Below are positions 1 through 5,944 of a stretch of DNA of 6,520 nucleotides, in pieces; within the stretch, counting starts at the first letter, position 1; each line of letters begins with the position of its first letter. Under the pieces are notes generated by a model that did not search any database, was not told the origin of the DNA, and worked only from the letters and a program-made list of their open reading frames with translations. This DNA is from Rhodospirillaceae bacterium (lineage in GTDB: Bacteria > Pseudomonadota > Alphaproteobacteria > Rhodospirillales > 2-02-FULL-58-16), in the NCBI GenBank assembly GCA_013349695.1, contig DUZD01000207.1, positions 1-6,520 of the forward strand. Direction: 5' to 3'. A program made the translations under genes and the position numbers.

Positions 1-39
1 ACCGGTGTAATCGTCTCTAAGCGAAATGCAATGTGCCAT
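1..39 (-). CDS. IS630-type transposase, N-terminal fragment (runs off the left edge)
   Basis: A minus-strand reading frame starts with ATG at 39-37 and is open through position 1, giving MAHCISLRDDYTG. An AGAGGAG ribosome binding site lies at 52-46, exactly 6 bases before the ATG. The 'M...SLRxDF/Y' beginning is what I remember for the HTH-type transposases of the IS630 (Tc1/mariner-like) family, which insert at TA dinucleotides and encode a DDE transposase. Only 13 codons are present, so the call rests on the short motif, the well-placed ribosome binding site and the fact that the neighbouring ATPase loses its N-terminus here. It could instead be the start of another small gene. Confidence 0.5.
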   Translation of the reverse strand, partial: MAHCISLRDDYTG

Positions 40-62
40 GGAAAACTCCTCTGTTTTCCATG
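37..62 (-). promoter_or_regulatory. Hairpin enclosing the transposase ribosome binding site and start codon
   Basis: Bases 37-46 and 53-62 form a perfect 10-bp inverted repeat (CATGGAAAAC / GTTTTCCATG) with a 6-base loop. In the minus-strand transcript the loop reads AGAGGA, the core of the ribosome binding site, and the last three bases of the 3' arm are the ATG of the putative transposase. Such a fold would hide the start codon. Sequestering transposase initiation sites is a known way for insertion sequences to limit expression from outside transcripts; its use here is inferred. Confidence 0.5.
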
Positions 63-106
63 TTGAATCACAACCAAGCTAACAGACCCTTAATAAGTCA
101 AACTTT

Positions 107-1231
107 TTGCAGGTTGGTATTATCTATGGGATCAAGGGAGTCGGCGGTTTCTTTTTGCTGACCGGCGAGGTGGGGACCGGCAAGACAACCATCTGCCGCT
201 GCCTGGTGGAGCGGCTTCCCAAAACCGTCAATGTCGCTCTCTTCGTAAATCCCCGTTTGAGCGAAGCCGAACTGCTGGCGAGCATTTGCGACGAGATGCG
301 CATCGCCTATTCAGGTCCGGCCACCAGCATCAAAACCCTGATGGACTCCATCAACGGGTTTCTCCTCGACCAACACGCCCGCGGTTTCAGCAATGTCCTG
401 ATCATAGATGAAGCGCAGAATCTCAGCCCTCCGGTGCTTGAACTGGTGCGGCTTCTGACCAACCTGGAAACCACTAAAGCCAAGCTGCTGCAGATCATTC
501 TCATCGGCCAACCCGAACTGCTGGACATTCTGGCCCGCCGGGAAATGCGGCAGCTGGCTCAACGCATCACGGCGCGCTATCATTTGGCCCCGCTGACCGG
601 TTACGAGGCGAAGTCCTACATCCGCCATAGAATAAGCGTCGGGGGGCTGTCGAGAAATGCTTTCCAGGCCAGCGCGATCGCCGAGATAAGTACGCTCTCG
701 AAAGGGATTCCCAGGCAGATCAACAGCATTTGCGATCGCTGCCTGCTCGCCGCCTACGCCCTGGAAAAAACTTCGATCGACAGGAAATTGGCGCGTTCCG
801 CCGCCGCCGAAGTGCTCGGCGGCACCGCCTCGGCGGGGTGGAGAAGATCGGCGCTTTTGCCGGTCGCCGCGGTTGCCGTGGCCGCCGCCGCCGCTTTTGT
901 GATTTACGATCCGTTCGATACCGGATTCCTGGCCAAGCTGACGCATTCACGGACGGCGGCTTCCCTCCGGGATACGTTTCGCTCCTGGCCGTTCGCGGCG
1001 GCTTCTCCGGACAGGGCCGGAACGGAGCCGGGAACAGAGGCCGCGACGGCCGCCGGAAAAGGCAAGAACAAAGACCAAGGCGTCGCCGCGGGCCTGCCCA
1101 CTACGGCTTTTCCTCGAAAGGGAATCCTCGGATCCTCCGGCGGCGAGGCAAGCGAGGCAAGCGAGGCAACGGTCCTTGACAGCCCGGAGGCCGGGGACCC
1201 GTCCGTTCCCTTGTCGCCGGCTAAACCTTAG
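107..1231 (+). CDS. ExeA/GspA-like AAA ATPase, N-terminally truncated
   Basis: This is an AAA ATPase of the ExeA/GspA/MshM and PEP-CTERM-locus family, which in relatives works with a GspB-type partner in secretin, pilus or envelope assembly. Walker A GEVGTGKTT is at residues 20-28, Walker B VLIIDEAQ at 97-104, the sensor-1-like IILIGQPEL at 130-138, and GIPRQIN at 200-206. A hydrophobic stretch near 249-267 is a likely membrane segment, followed by a low-complexity Ala/Gly/Glu-rich tail. No C-terminal peptidoglycan-binding domain is seen, unlike Aeromonas ExeA. The family normally has about 40 residues before the Walker A region with a 'FGL..PF...PdP.fl' motif; these are absent in all frames upstream. 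The frame is closed by TAA at 80-82, and the only start is a TTG at 107 without a ribosome binding site. I read it as cut by the adjacent IS, possibly a pseudogene. The family call is firm; functionality is doubtful. Confidence 0.85.
   Translation: MQVGIIYGIKGVGGFFLLTGEVGTGKTTICRCLVERLPKTVNVALFVNPRLSEAELLASICDEMRIAYSGPATSIKTLMDSINGFLLDQHARGFSNVLIIDEAQNLSPPVLELVRLLTNLETTKAKLLQIILIGQPELLDILARREMRQLAQRITARYHLAPLTGYEAKSYIRHRISVGGLSRNAFQASAIAEISTLSKGIPRQINSICDRCLLAAYALEKTSIDRKLARSAAAEVLGGTASAGWRRSALLPVAAVAVAAAAAFVIYDPFDTGFLAKLTHSRTAASLRDTFRSWPFAAASPDRAGTEPGTEAATAAGKGKNKDQGVAAGLPTTAFPRKGILGSSGGEASEASEATVLDSPEAGDPSVPLSPAKP
1143..1169 (+). repeat. Three perfect tandem copies of GCGAGGCAA
   Basis: A 9-bp unit is repeated three times without mismatch inside the C-terminal tail of the ATPase gene and gives the periodic peptide EASEASEAT. 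The unit length is a multiple of three, so changes in copy number keep the frame. Confidence 0.9.
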
Positions 1232-1243
1232 TCCCGGCGCGTC

Positions 1244-2653
1244 ATGTCCTTCATCCTGGACGCATTGAAAAAATCGGAGAGGGAGCGGGAAAGCAGATCC
1301 GCGGCTCAAGCGGTTCCCTCCCTCAAACTCAATTCGGAGCGCCGCCGGGTCTGGCCGAGGATTGCCTTTGGCGCCCTGTTGCTCAATGTCATCGGACTGC
1401 TCGCCTTGCTGTGGTTCACGGATATCGGCTTGACGCCGGCCGAGGCCGATCGGACACCTTCGCGGCAAACCTCTCAAGCGCCCGAGTCCGAAGCCGTGGA
1501 ACCAAAAGCCGTCGCCGCGCCGGCGGAAGCGGAACCAAAGGCCGTCCCCGCGCCGGTCCCCGAGGAAACAAAGGCCGCGCCCGCGCCGCCGCCTGAGGAA
1601 ACAAAAGCCGCCTCCGCGTCCGGGGAAACCATCGCCGCTTCACCGCCCAATGAGCCGCCGGCCGTGCCGGTGTCGCTGCCTGAACGCTCAAAGGCTCCCC
1701 AGCCGCCACCCGAGAAAACGAAGGCGGCGACCGCCCCGGCGCCCGAGAAAACAACAACCGCCCTCGAAACGGCGCCGCCGGGGACAAGGATTTTCCACCC
1801 GCCATCGAGAAAACCGGCGCCCCCGGCCCTGACCCTCGCCGCCGCCGTTGCCATGCCGGCGCGCCCGCCCAATCCGAAAATGAACGCCTCTGACTTTATC
1901 AAGCGGGGACAAGCTTTCGAAGAGGAAGGTCTTTTCGACCGCGCCATCGAGGAATATACGGAGGCCATTCTGCTCGACCCGGAAAGCGCGGATGCCTACT
2001 TCCTCCGCGGCTGGGCGCATGTGGCGAAAGGCGGCCACGATCTGGCGATCAGGGATTACAGCCAGGCAATCCGGAAGAAACCCCGATACGCCGAAGCTTA
2101 TTTCGGCCGCGGCTGGGTCTATGAGCAACTGGATAAGGAAGATATGGCGGTTCGGGAATACGATCAAGCGATCCGCTTGAAGCCGAATTACAGCGAGGCC
2201 CGCTTCAGCCGGGGAATCTTGAATTTTTATCGTGATCGGCTGACGGCGGCGGCGAATGATTTTTCCTCGGTTCTGGCGGATGCCGATGACAGCCTCCGCC
2301 GTTACGCTCTTCTATGGCTTTATCTCAGCCGCGTCCGTTCCGGCGCGGACGGCGCTCTGATGGAATCGGCCGGGAATCTCGATTTGGACGAATGGCCGGG
2401 GGTCATTGTTGCCTTGTATCAAGGCGGCGCCGATGTCGAGCAAGTCCTGGCGGCGGCCATCGACGAGGATCCGCGAAAACAGTTGGAGAACGAGTGCGTG
2501 GCCTATTTCTTTCTGGGGCAATATCGTCTCATTAACGGCGATTATGCCGGGGCGGCGGAATTTTTCCGTAAAACCCTGGCCACCGGCATGACCTCCTATC
2601 GGCAATTCGCCGCCGCCGAGGAAGAACTGCGGCGGCTGGGAGTGTCGCGGTGA
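1244..2653 (+). CDS. GspB/ExeB-like membrane protein with NlpI-like TPR domain
   Basis: The N-terminus MSFILDALKKSERERE is the signature start of GspB/ExeB-type proteins, partners of ExeA-like ATPases. It is followed by one membrane helix at about residues 37-58, giving a short cytoplasmic tail and a large periplasmic part. Residues 62-210 are a Pro/Ala/Glu/Lys-rich linker with repeated 'EETKAAPAP'-like units. From about 214 come three clear TPR units (AIEEYTEAILLDPESADAY, then 248-281 and 282-315) and a weaker fourth. Residues 350-465 (YALLWLYLSR, EWPGVIVALYQG, FFLGQYRLINGDYAGAAEFF) resemble the C-terminal part of the lipoprotein NlpI, which in E. coli scaffolds peptidoglycan endopeptidases and Prc. 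The gene begins 12 bases after the ATPase stop with no strong ribosome binding site, suggesting one operon with translational coupling. The usual GspB C-terminal domain is not seen. The role is probably linking the ATPase to cell-wall-spanning assembly (inference). Confidence 0.8.
   Translation: MSFILDALKKSERERESRSAAQAVPSLKLNSERRRVWPRIAFGALLLNVIGLLALLWFTDIGLTPAEADRTPSRQTSQAPESEAVEPKAVAAPAEAEPKAVPAPVPEETKAAPAPPPEETKAASASGETIAASPPNEPPAVPVSLPERSKAPQPPPEKTKAATAPAPEKTTTALETAPPGTRIFHPPSRKPAPPALTLAAAVAMPARPPNPKMNASDFIKRGQAFEEEGLFDRAIEEYTEAILLDPESADAYFLRGWAHVAKGGHDLAIRDYSQAIRKKPRYAEAYFGRGWVYEQLDKEDMAVREYDQAIRLKPNYSEARFSRGILNFYRDRLTAAANDFSSVLADADDSLRRYALLWLYLSRVRSGADGALMESAGNLDLDEWPGVIVALYQGGADVEQVLAAAIDEDPRKQLENECVAYFFLGQYRLINGDYAGAAEFFRKTLATGMTSYRQFAAAEEELRRLGVSR
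1491..1620 (+). repeat. Degenerate in-frame repeats encoding the Pro/Ala/Lys linker
   Basis: Short units of the type 'GAA(A/G)C(A)AAAG-GCC-GC-CCCGCGCCG' recur and encode EPKAVAAPA, EPKAVPAPV, EETKAAPAP and EETKAASAS. This is an imperfect repeat tract inside the GspB-like gene, typical of flexible periplasmic spacers whose length can drift by replication slippage. Confidence 0.6.
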
Positions 2654-2713
2654 AAGACGGGTAGCTATAGTTTCTTATTCAGGTTCATATCGCATGGGAA
2701 GAAAATTCAACAT
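2654..2713. other. Short convergent intergenic region
   Basis: Sixty bases separate the stop of the GspB-like gene from the stop of the oppositely transcribed Fic gene. I see no stable hairpin followed by a T run for either direction. The stretch contains CAACATTCAAGACCAC (2708-2723, crossing the Fic stop), which resembles part of the repeat-like sequence at 3265-3293. Confidence 0.5.
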
Positions 2714-4393
2714 TCAAGACCACTTATTGTATTGTGACCCCTTATTTCTTATCTCTGTCTTGCTACGTTTGAGGATAGTTGCCAACTGCTCTTGAAATTC
2801 TTGTTGATGTCCGCAAGCCGGAAAGTACACCAAGCCTCCGTTATTGATCACGTTGAAGCCGTCTTTCATCAGCATGGGTTCGAGAAGTCTGCAAACGTTG
2901 GCCTTGATAAGAACGATTGGTACGTGCTCGACATCCGGCGTCTGACGCAAATCACTGACTAGGTGGGCGTAGTCATTGGTGATCGCCTGATCGCGCGCAG
3001 CCCCTTTCAGGCCGTTCACTGGATGATACGTCGCGTCGATCAAGAACAGACCTCGACTCTGTAGTTCTTGAAGTCCCGAAATCTTGTTGGCGGGGTCAAA
3101 CTCCATCGCTTTCATTAGAGCTGAAAACAGATTTTCCTTCGTGCGGCCGCCAGTGTCGTACAGGTATTGACCTGACTTGGGGGGTGACTCTGCTATGAAG
3201 ATCAGTCTCAAATGGTTTGGCCGAAACTTTTCCCTCATGGCTATGTATTCGGAACGGGATCTCACAACATTAAAAACTTGACCCCTTTTTTTTGCTTCGC
3301 CTGAATCCATATAAGCCCCGGCCAGGGCGTACCATGCGCCTCTGCCGGCCCCGTGGCGTTCCAAATGAGCGTTTTCCGTCAAGGTCTTTAAGTGAACCTT
3401 GATCGTGTTGCGGTTCGCACCCGTGACTTTCTCCGCATTGGCTACCGTGACGCGGCCATGTTCTCGGGCAATTTCCAAAATTTGAACGGAAAGTTCCGGC
3501 AACGCGCCTAACATGATCCGTTCCCGCCTGATTTTTTTATCCAGCCGTCGTTTCTGTTGTTGCAGTGCCTTGAGGGAGAATATCAACCAGGGTTGCCAGT
3601 CGGGCGCATCCTTATAAATCGTTCCTTGCGTTTGACGCAGCGCCAGATAGTAACCCTCCTTGCTCTGCTCGATCACGCTTTCAAGGGAAGAGTAGGGAAC
3701 ATAGGCATACCCCGCCCGCAGCAGCAGCAGCGTTGTCAGGATACGCGACAAACGGCCGTTGCCGTCCTGAAAAGGATGAATGGCCAGAAACACGGCGATG
3801 AAAACAGCGATCAGTAAAAGCGGATGCTGGGTTTTCTCTGCAAGTGCGTTCCTTGCCCATGTGACCAAATCGGCTATTTTTGCCGGCGTTTCAAATGGCC
3901 TGGCCGTTTCAAGGACAACCCCCAAACTCTCGCCATCCGGCCCAAATGCCTCGACATGATTGGGCAGCGTTTTGTATGCGCCCCGGTGACGCTGATCCTT
4001 GCTTCCGTGTCGCAACAAATCACGGTGTAGCTGTTTAATATGATTTTCCGTCGGATCAATTGACTCCCAGCTTTCAAAAACGGTTTCCATCACATCGGCA
4101 TAGCCGGCCACTTCCTCTTCATCACGGCTTTTAAACTCCTTGATTTCAAGATTGGAAAGCAGGGCTTCAACCTCTCTATCCGAGAGCTTCGCTCCCTCGA
4201 TGCGCGTTGACGAGCCGACGCTTTCAATGGTCGCGACCCGGCGCAATTTTGCCAGCCGTTCCGGCGCCAGCCGTCCTATCGCGCTCCATGCACCCTTGAA
4301 TTCATCCAGTTCCGAAATCACCGCCAGAATGTCAGCAGTGATACCGAGCGTCGATATATTCGGTACATTATCTAATTTTATATCCGTTTTCAT
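2714..4393 (-). CDS. Fic-domain AMP transferase with winged HTH and UDG-like C-terminal domain
   Basis: Fic proteins usually transfer AMP from ATP to target-protein hydroxyls. The catalytic motif HPFQDGNGRLSR (residues 206-217) is intact. The N-terminal motif SSTRIEG (61-67) fits the inhibitory (S/T)xxxE(G/N) helix, with Glu66 expected to block productive ATP binding, so this is a class II Fic. GAYKTLPNHV (138-147) is the expected target-binding flap region. A winged HTH occupies about 298-356, as in many stand-alone Fic proteins of roughly 375 residues. This one continues to 559: residues 376-543 contain LRLIFIAESPP (395-405), LIDATYHPVNGL (451-462) and CGHQQEFQEQL (527-537), resembling uncharacterised uracil-DNA glycosylase superfamily proteins. 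The start is ATG 4393-4391; no strong ribosome binding site is visible. By eye the gene is more AT-rich than its neighbours, which suggests transfer. The Fic call is firm; the second domain is moderate. Confidence 0.88.
   Translation of the reverse strand: MKTDIKLDNVPNISTLGITADILAVISELDEFKGAWSAIGRLAPERLAKLRRVATIESVGSSTRIEGAKLSDREVEALLSNLEIKEFKSRDEEEVAGYADVMETVFESWESIDPTENHIKQLHRDLLRHGSKDQRHRGAYKTLPNHVEAFGPDGESLGVVLETARPFETPAKIADLVTWARNALAEKTQHPLLLIAVFIAVFLAIHPFQDGNGRLSRILTTLLLLRAGYAYVPYSSLESVIEQSKEGYYLALRQTQGTIYKDAPDWQPWLIFSLKALQQQKRRLDKKIRRERIMLGALPELSVQILEIAREHGRVTVANAEKVTGANRNTIKVHLKTLTENAHLERHGAGRGAWYALAGAYMDSGEAKKRGQVFNVVRSRSEYIAMREKFRPNHLRLIFIAESPPKSGQYLYDTGGRTKENLFSALMKAMEFDPANKISGLQELQSRGLFLIDATYHPVNGLKGAARDQAITNDYAHLVSDLRQTPDVEHVPIVLIKANVCRLLEPMLMKDGFNVINNGGLVYFPACGHQQEFQEQLATILKRSKTEIRNKGSQYNKWS
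2735..2750 (-). repeat. GGGGTCA-type repeat, copy at the end of the Fic gene
   Basis: On the minus strand this reads AAGAAATAAGGGGTCA. It shares 14 of 16 bases with the copy at 3279-3294 (minus), both in the same orientation, one on each side of the UDG-like domain. Translation through it gives the odd C-terminal tail NKGSQYNKWS, which looks non-native. Confidence 0.5.
2762..3268 (-). other. UDG-superfamily-like domain within the Fic gene (residues about 376-544)
   Basis: This part encodes a domain separable from Fic. It starts near SEYIAMREKFRPNHLRLIFI and ends near EQLATILKRSKTE. The beta-strand followed by AESPP resembles the first motif of the UDG fold; LIDATYHPVN and the late PACGHQQEF motif are also as I recall for this group. 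An internal Met (residue 386) could be the ancestral start of a free-standing gene. A UDG-like fold implies nucleic-acid base recognition, but no enzymatic activity can be claimed from sequence alone. Confidence 0.5.
3279..3294 (-). repeat. GGGGTCA-type repeat, copy at the Fic/UDG-like junction
   Basis: On the minus strand this reads CAAAAAAAAGGGGTCA and continues as AGTTTTTAATGTTG. It encodes KKRGQVFNVV at the exact place where a normal Fic-wHTH protein would end and the second domain begins. The match to 2735-2750 is the A-rich run plus AAGGGGTCA. Confidence 0.5.
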
Positions 4394-4427
4394 CCATTTA
4401 TCTTAAGGCTCATCCATCCATTTGTCT
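4391..4427 (-). repeat. Direct repeat over the Fic start region
   Basis: CATCCATTTATCT (4391-4403) and CATCCATTTGTCT (4415-4427) differ at one base and are 24 bp apart. In the minus-strand reading, the Fic start codon is the last three bases of the proximal copy. The arrangement between a -10-like box and the start could be a repressor site or a duplication scar. Confidence 0.4.
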
Positions 4428-4432
4428 ATCCA

Positions 4433-4438
4433 ATTATA
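4433..4438 (-). promoter_or_regulatory. Candidate -10 box of the Fic gene
   Basis: The minus strand reads TATAAT, a perfect sigma-70 -10 hexamer, about 40 bases before the Fic start codon. No convincing -35 hexamer stands 16-18 bases upstream (the sequence there is CCATCC-like), so this is only a candidate. Confidence 0.28.
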
Positions 4439-4457
4439 TCCAATAATTTTTAAAAGG

Positions 4458-4583
4458 ATGGCGGGAACACGGAAGACGCATGGCGAGGGTTTCAAATTCA
4501 AGGTTGCGCTGGCGGCGTTGAAGAGGGACCGGACGCTTGGGGCAAAGCCCGGCGAAACGAGAAACGTGAGCCGGCGGTTTTAA
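4458..4583 (+). pseudogene. IS3-family OrfA transposase remnant (N-terminus only)
   Basis: An ATG at 4458, preceded by AAAAGG, opens a 41-codon frame ending with TAA at 4581-4583. It begins MAGTRKTHGEGFKFKVALAA and continues LKRDRTL. This closely follows the usual start of IS3-family OrfA proteins (pattern 'M..kRrt.spEFKaKVALaALkGdkTLaELa'), the HTH DNA-binding subunit of the transposase. After TL (about 4538) the similarity stops: the helix and 'GVHPNQI' region are missing in every frame, and the last codons run into the GC-rich hairpin at 4569-4593. No OrfB or inverted repeats are visible. It is a decayed fragment of an IS that lay between the Fic gene and sat. Confidence 0.65.
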
Positions 4584-4600
4584 GCCGCCGGCTAAGTTTC
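4561..4600. terminator. GC-rich hairpin, possible terminator after sat
   Basis: AGCCGGCGG (4569-4577) and CCGCCGGCT (4585-4593) pair perfectly over 9 bp with a 7-base loop. The flanking GAAAC (4561-4565) and GTTTC (4596-4600) pair as well after a small internal loop. It lies about 160 bases past the sat stop. The following T content is poor in both directions, so it may act as an intrinsic terminator, an RNA stabiliser or a mobile-element remnant. Confidence 0.4.
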
Positions 4601-4757
4601 TTGGTTCCTCGACGTTGTAAGGGGAATTCCACCGGTTTGTCCTCGGCGGACGGCGTTATGATCGGCCATTCATCTCTTGCCGGAGGGGTGGCGGAAAGTG
4701 GTGGAATCGCGGGCTCCGCAAATCCAGGTGAATTCCACTCGAAACGAAGAAGAGCCT
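4584..4757. other. Non-coding stretch with repeated GAATTCCAC motifs
   Basis: No gene is convincing here. GAATTCCAC occurs at 4624-4632 and 4730-4738, and its inverse GTGGAAT at 4701-4707, close to a GTGG-rich segment. Repeated short motifs like these are found near the ends of some insertion sequences, where transposase binds several times (IS21-type, for example). Given the IS3 remnant next door, this is probably more IS debris, but no transposase coding is left to identify it. Confidence 0.3.
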
Positions 4758-5930
4758 CTATTTCAAGGTGGTGTAATAGTCCTTAAGGATGGCCACCACC
4801 TCGGGACGGCTGAATTCGGGAGGAATATCCTCGCCCGCCGACAGCATCTCGCGTTGTTTGGTGCCGGAAATGCTGACATGGTGCTTTTTATCGTGGGGAC
4901 AGGTCTTGCCGGTAGCCATGCCCATGCACTTTTGACAGTAAAAAGTGATGTCGATTTTGAATGGCCTAAGCACCAAGGCATCGGGCCGAAGGGTATCGAA
5001 AATATGTTGGGCGTCGAACGGGCCGTAATAGTCGCCGACGCCGGCGTGGTCGCGCCCGACGATCAGGTGCGAGCAGCCGAAATTCTGGCGGATGACGGCG
5101 TGAAGCAACGCTTCGCGCGGACCGCCGTAACGCATTTCGATGGGATAGCCGGCCTGGATCACGGTCCCTGGCACGAAGTAATTGTCGATCATCGCCTGAA
5201 TGGCCTTGGTCCGGGTTTCGGCGGGAATGTCACCGGCTTTCAGCTTGCCGAGAACCTGATGAATGAACACCCCGTCGGTAACCTCGACGGCAATCTTGGC
5301 CAAATGCTCATGGCTGCGGTGCATGGGGTTGCGGGTCTGGAAGGCAGCCACTCGAGACCATCCTTTTTCGGCGAAAAGGGCCCGTGATTCGGCGCAACGC
5401 AGATACAGGCCTTTGTACTTCACCGGGTATTCACTTTCGCTCAACACTTGCACCACGCCACCGAGATTGACCTCGCCCTGCTCCATGACCTTTCGCACGC
5501 CGGGGTGCCCGATGTCCGTGGTGGTGAACACATGGGCGCACTCGAAATCCTTGTCGATGGTGTACTTTTCGGTGACTTCCATGATGGCCATGATCTCGTC
5601 CGTTTCCCCATCGACCAGGGCCACTTTTTCTTCGATGCCGATGCTGTCGGCCAACTCTCGCGCCGCCGACAGGGTGATGGGAATGGGCCAGAAAAGGCCG
5701 TCGTCCGTCTCCATTTCGACACAGACGCGGCGCCAGTCGGCTTCCCCCATGAAGCCGTCGAGCGGCGTGTAGGCGCCCATGGCGAACATCAGCACGTCGG
5801 AGGTTTCACGGCTGGTCATGGGAACCTTTTTCAAGGTTTTGGCGCGCTTCAGTTCTTCGGCGCGTTCAATCACCGGAAACAACAAAGCCTTCAACTCACC
5901 GCCGCCATGCGGTGGAACCAACTTCGACAT
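4758..5930 (-). CDS. sat: Sulfate adenylyltransferase (ATP sulfurylase), dissimilatory type
   Basis: Sat makes adenosine 5'-phosphosulfate and pyrophosphate from ATP and sulfate, the activation step before AprAB in cytoplasmic sulfate reduction (reversed in sulfur oxidisers). The 390-residue product has the N-terminal PUA-like region, the ATP-binding QTRNPMHRSHEHL (198-210, HxxH), MRYGGPREALLHA (266-278) and GRDHAGVGDYYGPFDA (292-307). Zinc-ligand candidates are Cys332, Cys335, Cys344 and His346 in CQKC...TCPH, as in the Thermus-type enzyme. No APS kinase domain follows. I chose ATG 5930-5928 because AAAAGG lies 8 bases upstream and MSKLVPPHGG matches the usual N-terminus; an in-frame ATG at 5987 would add 19 atypical residues. 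It stands alone, without aprAB or qmoABC in the window. All key residues look intact. Confidence 0.97.
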   Translation of the reverse strand: MSKLVPPHGGGELKALLFPVIERAEELKRAKTLKKVPMTSRETSDVLMFAMGAYTPLDGFMGEADWRRVCVEMETDDGLFWPIPITLSAARELADSIGIEEKVALVDGETDEIMAIMEVTEKYTIDKDFECAHVFTTTDIGHPGVRKVMEQGEVNLGGVVQVLSESEYPVKYKGLYLRCAESRALFAEKGWSRVAAFQTRNPMHRSHEHLAKIAVEVTDGVFIHQVLGKLKAGDIPAETRTKAIQAMIDNYFVPGTVIQAGYPIEMRYGGPREALLHAVIRQNFGCSHLIVGRDHAGVGDYYGPFDAQHIFDTLRPDALVLRPFKIDITFYCQKCMGMATGKTCPHDKKHHVSISGTKQREMLSAGEDIPPEFSRPEVVAILKDYYTTLK

Positions 5931-5938
5931 ATGCACTA

Positions 5939-5944
5939 CCTTTT
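5939..5944 (-). promoter_or_regulatory. Ribosome binding site of sat
   Basis: The minus strand reads AAAAGG, 8 bases before ATG 5930. This decides the start in favour of 5930 over the in-frame ATG at 5987, which has no comparable site. Confidence 0.7.

Larger units (their letters stand above)
1..96 (-). mobile_element. End of a probable IS630-family insertion sequence
   Basis: This stretch contains the putative transposase start (39-37) and its upstream region. Recognisable ExeA-family coding begins only at about 107-113. The boundary is not resolved: candidate TA target dinucleotides are at 91-92 and 94-95. The other IS end lies outside the window, so the inverted repeat and TA duplication cannot be confirmed. 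The right limit given here is an estimate. Confidence 0.42.

Noticed and set aside
311..946. Minus-strand open frame of 211 codons opposite the ATPase gene
   Set aside because: It is antisense to clear Walker A/B coding, has no family resemblance and an Arg/Gly-rich composition typical of a shadow frame in GC-rich DNA.
1143..1169. Tandem 9-mers considered as a possible array element or binding-site cluster
   Set aside because: They lie in frame within a low-complexity protein tail and have no spacers, so simple slippage explains them.
4601..4786. Plus-strand open frame of 61 codons at the 3' side of sat
   Set aside because: It has a Gly/Ser-rich product without recognisable features, overlaps the end of sat and lies in probable IS debris.
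4677..5387. Plus-strand open frame of 236 codons
   Set aside because: It lies opposite the C-terminal half of sat, whose motifs are unmistakable, and has no recognisable domain or convincing start.
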